10,054 bases of DNA from an uncultured Anaerosacchariphilus sp. (lineage in GTDB: Bacteria; Bacillota; Clostridia; Lachnospirales; Lachnospiraceae). The stretch is from NCBI GenBank assembly GCA_934402125.1, contig CAKRTY010000036.1, positions 1 to 10,054 on the forward strand, in the 5' to 3' direction. Below are positions 1 through 7,079 of this stretch, in pieces. The position numbers and the translations under genes were made by a program. Below the pieces are notes generated by a model. It worked only from the letters and a program-made list of their open reading frames with translations. It had not been told where the DNA came from and did not search any database. Every line of letters starts with the position of its first letter. Within the stretch, counting starts at the first letter, position 1.

Positions 1-1
1 G

Positions 2-427
2 ATTCCCGGTAGGATGACTGCGGATACCGGCGGTTCCTATTGTACCCTGGAGCCTATCGGCAGCGAGTGTCTGGGCGACACCTATGAGGGAGCGCAGGCA
101 GAGGAGGGTTACACCTTCTACCGGCTGGATTTCCAGGTCACCAACGAGGGAGATGAGACCCGCTACGGGGACGATTATTACGGCATCTACTTCAATGAGG
201 ACAGCGGTAATTATAACGATGTGCTGGACTGGTGGAGCACCGAAGAGGAAGAAAGCCGGCCCAGGTACCTGTTCGAAGATTATGACTACACCTATCTCCC
301 CGCAGGCCGCACCGGCGTGTATCACAAGGTGGTGCAGATTCTGGACGGCGTAAAAAGCTTCACGGTCGATTATTATCCGGGAGATGTAAGTAACGAGAGA
401 ATCAGTTTCGAGATGACAATCGAATAA
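2..427 (+). CDS. Unrecognised acidic protein, 3' end only
   Basis: The reading frame is open to the left edge of the window (codons from base 2) and ends at TAA 425-427, so this is the C-terminal ~141 residues of a longer protein; the ATG at 14 has no visible ribosome binding site and is probably internal. The visible part has no membrane segment. It is very rich in Asp, Glu, Tyr and Gly, for example a WW-S-TEEEES stretch near the middle and repeated DYDYTYL/DYYPGD patches. The alternation of 'YTFYRLDFQVTNEGDE' with later beta-like strands ending 'VKSFTVDYYPG' resembles the immunoglobulin-like extracytoplasmic domain of DUF4352-type lipoproteins and membrane proteins. That is a guess from pattern, not a firm match. 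A strong terminator directly downstream shows that it ends its own transcription unit and is not part of the transporter operon. Function unknown. Confidence 0.6.
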   Translation: MPGRMTADTGGSYCTLEPIGSECLGDTYEGAQAEEGYTFYRLDFQVTNEGDETRYGDDYYGIYFNEDSGNYNDVLDWWSTEEEESRPRYLFEDYDYTYLPAGRTGVYHKVVQILDGVKSFTVDYYPGDVSNERISFEMTIE

Positions 428-442
428 CGGACGAAGATGGAG

Positions 443-501
443 AAATTCCCCTTTCAGGTGAGCGTACAGATAAGCGCAACACTTGGAAAGGGGAATTTTT
501 T
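443..501 (+). terminator. Intrinsic terminator after the 5' partial gene
   Basis: A perfect 13-bp inverted repeat pairs AAATTCCCCTTTC (443-455) with GAAAGGGGAATTT (486-498). The loop is 30 nt (456-485) and the right arm runs into a six-T tract (496-501). It begins 16 bases after the stop codon. The loop is longer than usual, but stem and T-tract are classic for rho-independent termination. Confidence 0.85.
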
Positions 502-522
502 CATCATTTTCCCAATTAAACA

Positions 523-551
523 TTGACAAATAGGATCCTCGGGTATAAAAT
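523..551 (+). promoter_or_regulatory. Sigma-A promoter for the ABC transporter
   Basis: A perfect TTGACA (-35, 523-528) is followed by a 17-bp spacer and TAAAAT (-10, 546-551) inside an AT-rich TATAAAATAAT run. Transcription would start at about 557-560. This leaves an ~83-nt 5' leader before the binding-protein start codon. Confidence 0.8.
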
Positions 552-561
552 AATAAAATCA

Positions 562-613
562 TGCGACACTTTAATGCGCCAAAGCATTGTGGCGTCAAAG
601 CGTCAGCGTCGCA
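562..613 (+). promoter_or_regulatory. Structured 5' leader of the binding-protein gene
   Basis: Several pairings can be drawn in the leader. TGCGAC (562-567) pairs with GTCGCA (608-613), CTTT (569-572) with AAAG (597-600), and CGCCA (577-581) with TGGCG (590-594); these three nest into one long interrupted hairpin. An alternative, AATGC (573-577) with GCATT (584-588), excludes the innermost helix. A 10-base direct repeat GCGYCAAAGC occurs at 576-585 and 592-601, and GCGTC occurs three times (592, 600, 606). The element ends 16 nt before the AGGAGG site and has no T-tract, so any control would act on translation, RNA stability or protein binding. I do not recognise a known riboswitch class. 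Confidence 0.4.
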
Positions 614-641
614 AAATGGAGGATATACAGGAGGAATTACT

Positions 642-1682
642 ATGAAAAAGTTACTTGCATTGGCACTGGCAGGAACCATGACACTGTCACTGGCAGCCTG
701 CGGAGGAAGCAAAGCTGATACTACTACAGCAGACACCGGAGCAGCAGAAACCACAGAGACCACCGATACCGCAGACGCGGCTTCCACAGACGGACAGACC
801 TATACCATTGGTATCTGCCAGCTGGTACAGCATGAGGCGCTGGATGCAGCGACCCAGGGCTTTAAGGATGCAGTGGAGGAAGGACTTGGAAAGGATAACG
901 TAACCTTTGAGGAGCAGAATGCTTCCGGAGATTCCGCTACCTGCGCGACGATTATCAATCAGTTTGTATCCGATAATGTAGATCTGATTCTGGCAAACGC
1001 CACACCGGCCCTGCAGGCGGCAGCACAGGGAACCGATACCATTCCGGTACTGGGAACTGCTGTTACAGAGTATGGCGTAGCTCTTGATATTGATAACTTT
1101 GACGGTCTGGTAGGAACCAACGTATCCGGTACCTCCGACCTGGCTCCGCTGGATCAGCAGGCAGCCATGCTGCAGGAGCTGTTCCCGGATGCAAAGAATG
1201 TAGGACTTCTGTACTGCTCCGCTGAGGCAAATTCCCAGTACCAGGTAGACACCGTACAGGCAGCCCTGGAGAAGCTTGGCTATACCTGCAAGCAGTATTC
1301 CTTCTCTGATTCCAACGATCTGGCTTCCGTAGCTACAACCGCTGCAAATGAAAGCGATGTGATGTATCTGCCGACCGATAATACCGTAGCGTCCAATACA
1401 GAGATTGTACGCAATATCTGCGAGCCGGCCGGCGTTCCGATTATCGCCGGTGAGGAAGGTATCTGCGCAGGCTGTGGCGTAGCGACACTTTCTATCAGCT
1501 ACTATGATCTGGGCGTGGCAACCGGTAAGATGGCTGTTAAGATTCTGACAGGCGAGGCAAAGGTTTCCGAGATGCCTGTGGAGTACGCGCCGGAATTCAC
1601 AAAAAAGTATAATGCAGAGCTTGCTGAGGCAATGGGTGTAACCATTCCGGACGACTATGTAGCAATTGAGACAGCAGAGTAA
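642..1682 (+). CDS. ABC transporter substrate-binding lipoprotein (ABC_sub_bind / TrpX type)
   Basis: A 346-residue extracellular solute-binding lipoprotein. The ATG at 642 is chosen because AGGAGG (629-634) lies 7 bases upstream; an in-frame ATG at 561 has no such site and sits at the predicted transcript start. Residues 1-20 form a lipoprotein signal: Lys-Lys, a hydrophobic core, then the lipobox Leu17-Ala18-Ala19-Cys20, followed by a Thr/Ala/Asp-rich linker to about residue 53. The folded domain starts near Tyr54 (YTIGICQLVQHEALD) and carries hallmarks of the ABC_sub_bind family (PF04392): a 'GDSATC..IINQFVSDNVDLILANATPALQ' segment, 'PTDNTVASN', and a late 'ISYYDLGVATGKMAVKIL' segment. Characterised relatives bind aromatic amino acids (pneumococcal TrpX for tryptophan, C. 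difficile CD0873 for tyrosine). The ligand here cannot be read from sequence. The partner permease and ATPase follow, separated by a terminator. Confidence 0.9.
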   Translation: MKKLLALALAGTMTLSLAACGGSKADTTTADTGAAETTETTDTADAASTDGQTYTIGICQLVQHEALDAATQGFKDAVEEGLGKDNVTFEEQNASGDSATCATIINQFVSDNVDLILANATPALQAAAQGTDTIPVLGTAVTEYGVALDIDNFDGLVGTNVSGTSDLAPLDQQAAMLQELFPDAKNVGLLYCSAEANSQYQVDTVQAALEKLGYTCKQYSFSDSNDLASVATTAANESDVMYLPTDNTVASNTEIVRNICEPAGVPIIAGEEGICAGCGVATLSISYYDLGVATGKMAVKILTGEAKVSEMPVEYAPEFTKKYNAELAEAMGVTIPDDYVAIETAE

Positions 1683-1715
1683 GCTGAAGTACACATTTGA
1701 AACAGATTTAAGAAG

Positions 1716-1751
1716 GCGGGTAAAAAGGACTTCCCTTTTTACCTGCTTTTT
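1716..1751 (+). terminator. Intrinsic terminator between binding-protein and permease genes
   Basis: A 13-bp stem pairs 1716-1728 with 1734-1746 (one G-T wobble) around a 5-nt loop (1729-1733), followed by five Ts (1747-1751). It lies 33 bases after the binding-protein stop codon. A terminator here would let much more binding protein be made than permease and ATPase, as is common in ABC import operons. Confidence 0.85.
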
Positions 1752-1759
1752 GCTATAAT
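1751..1759 (+). promoter_or_regulatory. Extended -10 promoter for permease and ATPase
   Basis: TGCTATAAT matches the extended -10 consensus TGnTATAAT exactly (TG 1751-1752, hexamer 1754-1759). It begins at the last T of the preceding terminator tract. No good -35 is present: at 17-bp spacing the bases are TTCCCT (1731-1736), which lie in the terminator loop and right arm. Extended -10 promoters can work with a weak -35. Transcription would start at about 1766, some 45 nt before the permease start. Confidence 0.55.
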
Positions 1760-1809
1760 ATTGAAAGCTTTACGCATTTTGCGTGATTACAAGGCAGGAG
1801 GATAGAAAA

Positions 1810-2739
1810 GTGGATGTTTTAAAGTTTTTGAATGCATTGCCCGGTCCCTGCGCGCAGGGTCTGATCTGGGGTATTATGGCAATCGGTGTGTATATCACCT
1901 ATAAGGTGCTGGATCTGGCGGATCTGACGGTAGACGGAACCATGGCTACCGGAGGCGCGGTCTGTATTATGATGATGCAGAGCGGCCATTCCGTATGGAT
2001 GTCCCTGTTTGTGGCGTTCCTGGCAGGTATGCTGGCAGGTCTGGTGACCGGTTTGTTCCATACGGCCATGGGAATTCCGGCGATTCTGGCAGGAATCCTG
2101 ACCCAGCTGGGACTTTATTCGATCAATCTCCGTATCATGGGAGAAAAGGCAAACCAGGCTCTGGCTTTCGGTAAGTATGACCAGATTGTTTCCCTTCGCT
2201 GGGTAAAAGGCGTTCCCTTCTATCAGAATACCAATTTTGTGGCGGGCGTGTTTGTCCTTCTCATTATCGGAATTCTGTACTGGTTCTTCGGAACAGAGCT
2301 GGGCTGCTCCATCCGGGCAACCGGCAATAACGAGCATATGTCCAGAGCCCAGGGTATCAATACGGATACCAGCAAGATTCTCGGTCTGATGATTTCCAAC
2401 GGTATCGTGGCTCTGTCCAGCGGACTTTACGCTCAGTACAATGGCTTTGCGGACGTGAACGCAGGCCGCGGCGCCATCGTAATCGGTCTGGCGGCCGTTA
2501 TCATCGGAAATGTGATTTTCGGAAAAATCAGCCGGAACTTCGGCTTTAAGCTTTTTACGGTTGTGCTGGGCGCTATCATTTACTGGATTGTATACCAGCT
2601 GGTTATCATGGCGGGCTTAAACGCCAACGATATGAAGCTGATTTCCGCTCTGGTTGTAGCGGTATTTCTGGCAATTCCCTATCTGAAGGGAAAGTATTTT
2701 GCAAAGCCGGTAAAAAAGGGAGGTGCGGCAAATGCTTAG
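1810..2739 (+). CDS. ABC transporter permease (BPD_transp_2 family, TrpY type)
   Basis: A 309-residue integral membrane protein. The GTG at 1810 is chosen because AGGAGG (1796-1801) lies 8 bases upstream; an earlier in-frame GTG at 1783 has no ribosome binding site. About nine hydrophobic segments are visible, roughly at residues 14-33, 42-58, 61-80, 87-105, 145-165, 190-210, 222-240, 248-268 and 275-293. The stretch 'GCSIRATGNNEHMSRAQGINTDTSK' after segment five is the typical cytoplasmic signature of the branched-chain amino acid/sugar-type permease family (PF02653). It is the region expected to contact the ATPase. 'GRGAIVIGLAAVIIG' is the conserved late-helix motif. The product would form a homodimeric channel. 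The 3' end overlaps the ATPase gene by 8 bases, indicating translational coupling. The C-terminal tail is basic (KPVKKGG). Confidence 0.92.
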   Translation: MDVLKFLNALPGPCAQGLIWGIMAIGVYITYKVLDLADLTVDGTMATGGAVCIMMMQSGHSVWMSLFVAFLAGMLAGLVTGLFHTAMGIPAILAGILTQLGLYSINLRIMGEKANQALAFGKYDQIVSLRWVKGVPFYQNTNFVAGVFVLLIIGILYWFFGTELGCSIRATGNNEHMSRAQGINTDTSKILGLMISNGIVALSSGLYAQYNGFADVNAGRGAIVIGLAAVIIGNVIFGKISRNFGFKLFTVVLGAIIYWIVYQLVIMAGLNANDMKLISALVVAVFLAIPYLKGKYFAKPVKKGGAANA

Positions 2740-3526
2740 AGTGGAAAATGTATGGAAAACCTTCAACGCAGGAACCGTAAATGAAAAGACGGCCCTGTCC
2801 GGACTGAATCTTCATCTGAACGAGGGAGATTTCGTTACGGTCATCGGCGGTAACGGAGCGGGAAAATCCACCATGCTGAACGCGGTAGCGGGTGTATGGC
2901 CCGTGGACGAGGGAAAAATCTTTATTGACAATGTGGATGTGACAAAGCTGCCGGAGCACAAGCGCGCGGCATATCTGGGACGCGTGTTCCAGGATCCTAT
3001 GACCGGAACCGCAGCCGGTATGCAGATTGAGGAAAATATGGCGCTGGCTGCCAGAAGAGGCGCGATGCGCTTTCTGAAGCCCGGCATTACCCAGAAGGAG
3101 CGGGAGTATTATAAGGAACGCCTGTCTGCCTTGGGGCTGGGCCTGGAGGATCGTCTGACCAGTAAGGTGGGACTTCTGTCCGGCGGACAGCGTCAGGCGC
3201 TGACCCTTCTGATGGCTACCTTAAAGAAGCCGAGACTTCTGCTTCTGGACGAGCACACAGCCGCGCTGGATCCGAAGACGGCGGCGAAGGTTCTGGATGC
3301 TACCGACCGGATTGTGGGAGAGGACAACCTGACCACCCTGATGATTACCCACAATATGAAGGACGCCATTGCCCATGGCAACCGTCTGATTATGATGTAT
3401 GAGGGCCATGTGATCTACGATGTGGCAGGAGAAGAAAAGAAGAAACTGAAGGTTTCCGATCTGCTTGCCAAATTCGAAGAGGTCAGCGGCGGCGAGTTTG
3501 CCAATGACCGTATGATGCTGGCCTGA
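2732..3526 (+). CDS. ABC transporter ATP-binding protein (TrpZ type)
   Basis: A 264-residue cytoplasmic ABC ATPase that powers the importer. The ATG at 2732 is preceded by GGGAGG (2718-2723) at 8 bases; a GTG at 2723 in the same frame overlaps that site and was rejected. All nucleotide-binding motifs are intact: Walker A GGNGAGKST (residues 39-47), Q-loop Gln87 in VFQDP, signature LSGGQ (149-153), Walker B LLLLDE (169-174, with Asp173 and Glu174), D-loop ALD (178-180) and switch His207 (MITHNMKDA). The length is normal for the family, with no extra regulatory domain at the C-terminus. A short insertion between Q-loop and signature (ARRGAMRFLKPGITQKEREYY) is typical of the ATPases paired with ABC_sub_bind binding proteins. 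It should work as a dimer with the upstream permease. The next gene has its own promoter, so the transporter unit probably ends here, although no strong terminator is visible. Confidence 0.95.
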   Translation: MLRVENVWKTFNAGTVNEKTALSGLNLHLNEGDFVTVIGGNGAGKSTMLNAVAGVWPVDEGKIFIDNVDVTKLPEHKRAAYLGRVFQDPMTGTAAGMQIEENMALAARRGAMRFLKPGITQKEREYYKERLSALGLGLEDRLTSKVGLLSGGQRQALTLLMATLKKPRLLLLDEHTAALDPKTAAKVLDATDRIVGEDNLTTLMITHNMKDAIAHGNRLIMMYEGHVIYDVAGEEKKKLKVSDLLAKFEEVSGGEFANDRMMLA

Positions 3527-3537
3527 GGCACCGGAAA

Positions 3538-3552
3538 AAGATTCTGAAAAAA
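3538..3552 (+). promoter_or_regulatory. Possible weak CodY-like site upstream of ilvN
   Basis: Bases 3538-3552 (AAGATTCTGAAAAAA) match the CodY consensus AATTTTCWGAAAATT at 11 of 15 positions. The site lies 26 bp upstream of the ilvN -35 element. CodY represses ilv genes in many Firmicutes, but A-rich DNA produces such matches by chance, so this is a weak candidate only. Confidence 0.2.
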
Positions 3553-3578
3553 GGAAAGAAAGATTCCTTGATTTAGAG

Positions 3579-3607
3579 TTGACAATGGGTGCCTAACTTG
3601 GTAGAAT
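3579..3607 (+). promoter_or_regulatory. Sigma-A promoter for ilvN-ilvC
   Basis: TTGACA (-35, 3579-3584), a 17-bp spacer and TAGAAT (-10, 3602-3607) form a near-consensus promoter. The transcript would begin at about 3613-3616 with a ~60-nt leader before the ilvN start. Confidence 0.8.
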
Positions 3608-3623
3608 CAATAGAAAGCCTCGA

Positions 3624-3647
3624 CTGTGCGAACAAATGTCCGCACAG
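3624..3647 (+). promoter_or_regulatory. Hairpin in the ilvN leader
   Basis: CTGTGCG (3624-3630) and CGCACAG (3641-3647) form a perfect 7-bp, GC-rich stem with a 10-nt loop (3631-3640), just inside the predicted transcript start. No T-tract follows, so it is not a terminator. It could stabilise the 5' end of the mRNA or be a binding site. There is no room for a T-box or a long leader peptide. Confidence 0.5.
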
Positions 3648-3674
3648 CAAGCACTGAAAAGGGAAGTGAGATAT

Positions 3675-5326
<1,652 letters not shown>

Positions 5327-5332
5327 TAACAT

Positions 5333-6937
5333 ATGAAGGAATGGAGTAGAAAAGTAGTTTTAGCTCTGCCCCGTCCCTGTGAGGAGGACCACAGATCCAT
5401 GCAGAAGCGGCTTTTGGCTGCTCTTGGGGACTGTGGTTTTCTTTATGGGGAAATTCGGATTCGTCCGGCAGTGTTGGCAGAGTGTCAGGCGATCTGTGAG
5501 CAGGCGGACTGGCGTGTGACAGCTTCCTTAGGCTTTGACGGACGCGTCTGGGAGCTTCTGGCGCTGGAGCCGGGCGACACGACAGAGCAGCATTATGGGC
5601 TTTGCGCGGATTTGGGAAGCACTACGATGGTGATGGAGCTGGTGGATCTGCATACAAAGGAAACCCTTGCCTCAGCCAGTGTGTTTAACCCGCAGATCGC
5701 GTATGGGGAGGATATTCTGACCCGTATCTTCTATACAAAGGATCACCCGGAGCGGCGGCGTGAGCTGCAGGAAGCTACCGCAGAGGGGTTCCGGCAGCTG
5801 ATGACAGAACTTCAGCGCCAGACGGGTATTGATACACAACAGTGTAATATTTTAACGGTGGCAGGCAATACGACCATGATGCATTTCCTGCTGGGATTGG
5901 ATGCTTTCGGCGTCTTTCAGTCGCCCTACGCAGTGCAGACCCTGGATCCGGAGGTGTGCCGGGGCGCAGAGCTTGGGATACCGGTGCAGGGCTTCGTATA
6001 TCTCTGCCCTGCCATGGAGAATTATCTGGGCGGCGATATCATCAGCGGGATGCTGGCCACGGGACTTCCCGACCGGGAGGAGATCAGCGTTTTCCTGGAT
6101 GTGGGAACCAACGGAGAACTGGTGGTAGGCAACCGGGAATTCCTGCTGGCAGGCGCAGGCGCGGCAGGACCGGCTTTGGAGGGCGGCTCGGTCCGTACCG
6201 GTATGCGGGCGGAAGACGGCGCGGTAGACCGGGTGACTACGGAGCATGGACGGCTGAAGGCCCATGTCATCGGAGAGACAGAGGCAAAGGGCATCTGTGG
6301 TTCCGGTATCGTGGATCTGCTGGCGGAGCTTTATCTGAATGGCTGGATTGACCTGCGTGGCAGATTTCAGACAGCGGAAATTCAGACGAAAGAGAACGCG
6401 GGAGAGGCTGGGAAAGAGCAGTTCCGAATTCCGGGCCTTACCAAACGTCCCATGCGGGACGCAGCCTTCGAAGAGGACATGGAATATGCCATCGAATATG
6501 CCCCTGGCCTCTATTTCTACCAGAGTGATATCGACGAATTCATCCGCACGAAAGCGGCGGCTATGACCATGGTGGAATATATGATGAATCTCATTGGCCT
6601 TACCATGGGGGACGTGGGTCGCTTTTATGTGGCGGGGGCCTTTGGAACCCATATCGATAAGGAGTCTGCTGTTACCATCGGCATGTACCCGGACATCGAT
6701 CGGGAGAAAATCATTTCCCCGGGAAATACATCCCTACAGGGGGCGAAAATGCTGCTGTTGGATCGAAGCCTTACGGAGAAGGCGGAAGCCATCATCGAGC
6801 GGATGCAGTACGTGCAGTTCGGCGCGGTAGAAGAATTCCTGGAAATCATGCGGGCAGCCCAGGCTATTCCCCATACGGATTTGCAGCGTTTTCCGTCGGT
6901 ACAGAGGAGGCTTCTGGAGCGGCAGAAAAAAATATAA
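5333..6937 (+). CDS. RACo-like ASKHA-fold ATPase (DUF4445 family) without iron-sulfur domain
   Basis: A 534-residue protein homologous to reductive activators of corrinoid proteins (RACo/AcsV, RamA), which use ATP to drive electron transfer to inactive cob(II)alamin. Residues ~8-80 match the RACo middle domain ('LPRPCEEDHRSMQKRLLAAL', then 'DWRVTASLGF'). From ~90 the ASKHA ATPase fold is complete: phosphate-1 DLGSTT (93-98), AGNTTMMH, phosphate-2-like DVGTNGE (256-262), AAGPALEGG, GICGSG (320-325) and AGAFGTHID (434-442). The N-terminal [2Fe-2S] ferredoxin domain of RACo is absent, and no CxxxxCxxC-type cluster or C-terminal [4Fe-4S] pair is visible. A TAA at 5327-5329 in this frame rules out an upstream extension. 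The ATG lies 6 bases after the ilvC stop, with no clear ribosome binding site, so translation probably depends on coupling to ilvC. Codon use is more mixed (CGG, GGG) than in ilvC, suggesting lower expression. No corrinoid protein or methyltransferase gene is present nearby, so the partner is unknown. Confidence 0.85.
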   Translation: MKEWSRKVVLALPRPCEEDHRSMQKRLLAALGDCGFLYGEIRIRPAVLAECQAICEQADWRVTASLGFDGRVWELLALEPGDTTEQHYGLCADLGSTTMVMELVDLHTKETLASASVFNPQIAYGEDILTRIFYTKDHPERRRELQEATAEGFRQLMTELQRQTGIDTQQCNILTVAGNTTMMHFLLGLDAFGVFQSPYAVQTLDPEVCRGAELGIPVQGFVYLCPAMENYLGGDIISGMLATGLPDREEISVFLDVGTNGELVVGNREFLLAGAGAAGPALEGGSVRTGMRAEDGAVDRVTTEHGRLKAHVIGETEAKGICGSGIVDLLAELYLNGWIDLRGRFQTAEIQTKENAGEAGKEQFRIPGLTKRPMRDAAFEEDMEYAIEYAPGLYFYQSDIDEFIRTKAAAMTMVEYMMNLIGLTMGDVGRFYVAGAFGTHIDKESAVTIGMYPDIDREKIISPGNTSLQGAKMLLLDRSLTEKAEAIIERMQYVQFGAVEEFLEIMRAAQAIPHTDLQRFPSVQRRLLERQKKI

Positions 6938-6939
6938 AA

Positions 6940-6963
6940 AACTCTTGAACAACAAAAAGAGTT
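6940..6963. repeat. Perfect dyad overlapping the carA -35 element
   Basis: AACTCTT (6940-6946) and AAGAGTT (6957-6963) form a 7-bp inverted repeat with a 10-nt centre, two bases after the upstream stop codon. On the + strand the following bases (ATAGTATAAT) are not T-rich, so it is a poor terminator for the upstream gene. On the - strand the hairpin is followed by a T-rich run. The dyad covers the -35 and part of the spacer of the carA promoter, so an operator role is also possible. Confidence 0.45.
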
Positions 6964-6973
6964 ATAGTATAAT
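6945..6973 (+). promoter_or_regulatory. Sigma-A promoter for carAB
   Basis: TTGAAC (-35, 6945-6950) is followed by exactly 17 bp and a perfect TATAAT (-10, 6968-6973). The predicted start is about 6979-6981, giving a ~100-nt leader before carA. Confidence 0.8.
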
Positions 6974-6985
6974 ATCTTCAATTTG

Positions 6986-7032
6986 AAAAAAAGACTGGAA
7001 ATGCGAAGTAGCATGGGATGTCTTTTTTTTTT
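6986..7032 (+). terminator. Terminator-like hairpin in the carA leader (possible attenuator)
   Basis: AAAAAAAGAC (6986-6995) can pair with GTCTTTTTTT (7020-7029), and the T-run continues to 7032 (ten Ts from 7023). Inside, ATGC (7001-7004) pairs with GCAT (7011-7014) around a 6-nt loop. A purine-rich 5x5 internal loop (6996-7000 against 7015-7019) separates the two helices. Because it lies downstream of the carA promoter and before its start codon, it would act as an attenuator rather than only ending the previous operon. The stem is mostly A-U, so its strength is uncertain. I see no PyrR binding-loop consensus. Confidence 0.45.
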
Positions 7033-7079
7033 GAAAAAGTATAAAAACAGAGATATTTTTGAAAGGAACAGGTGGACTG

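Noticed and set aside
561..641. Upstream in-frame start for the binding protein
   Set aside because: It would put 27 extra residues before a textbook lipoprotein signal, has no ribosome binding site, and lies at the predicted transcription start.
687..1694. 335-codon open frame on the - strand opposite the binding-protein gene
   Set aside because: The + strand gene has a clear signal peptide, family motifs and ribosome binding site. The antisense frame has a Cys/Gly/Ile-rich low-complexity composition and no family resemblance; it reflects codon bias of the + strand gene.
3551..3569. AAGGAA/TTCCTT hairpin after the ABC ATPase gene as a terminator
   Set aside because: The stem is six mostly weak pairs with a 7-nt loop, and the downstream bases (GATTTAG) are not a T-run; it is too weak to call.
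3636..3674. Upstream in-frame ATG for ilvN
   Set aside because: It lies in the loop of the leader hairpin without a ribosome binding site, and the ACT domain begins properly at the ATG at 3675.
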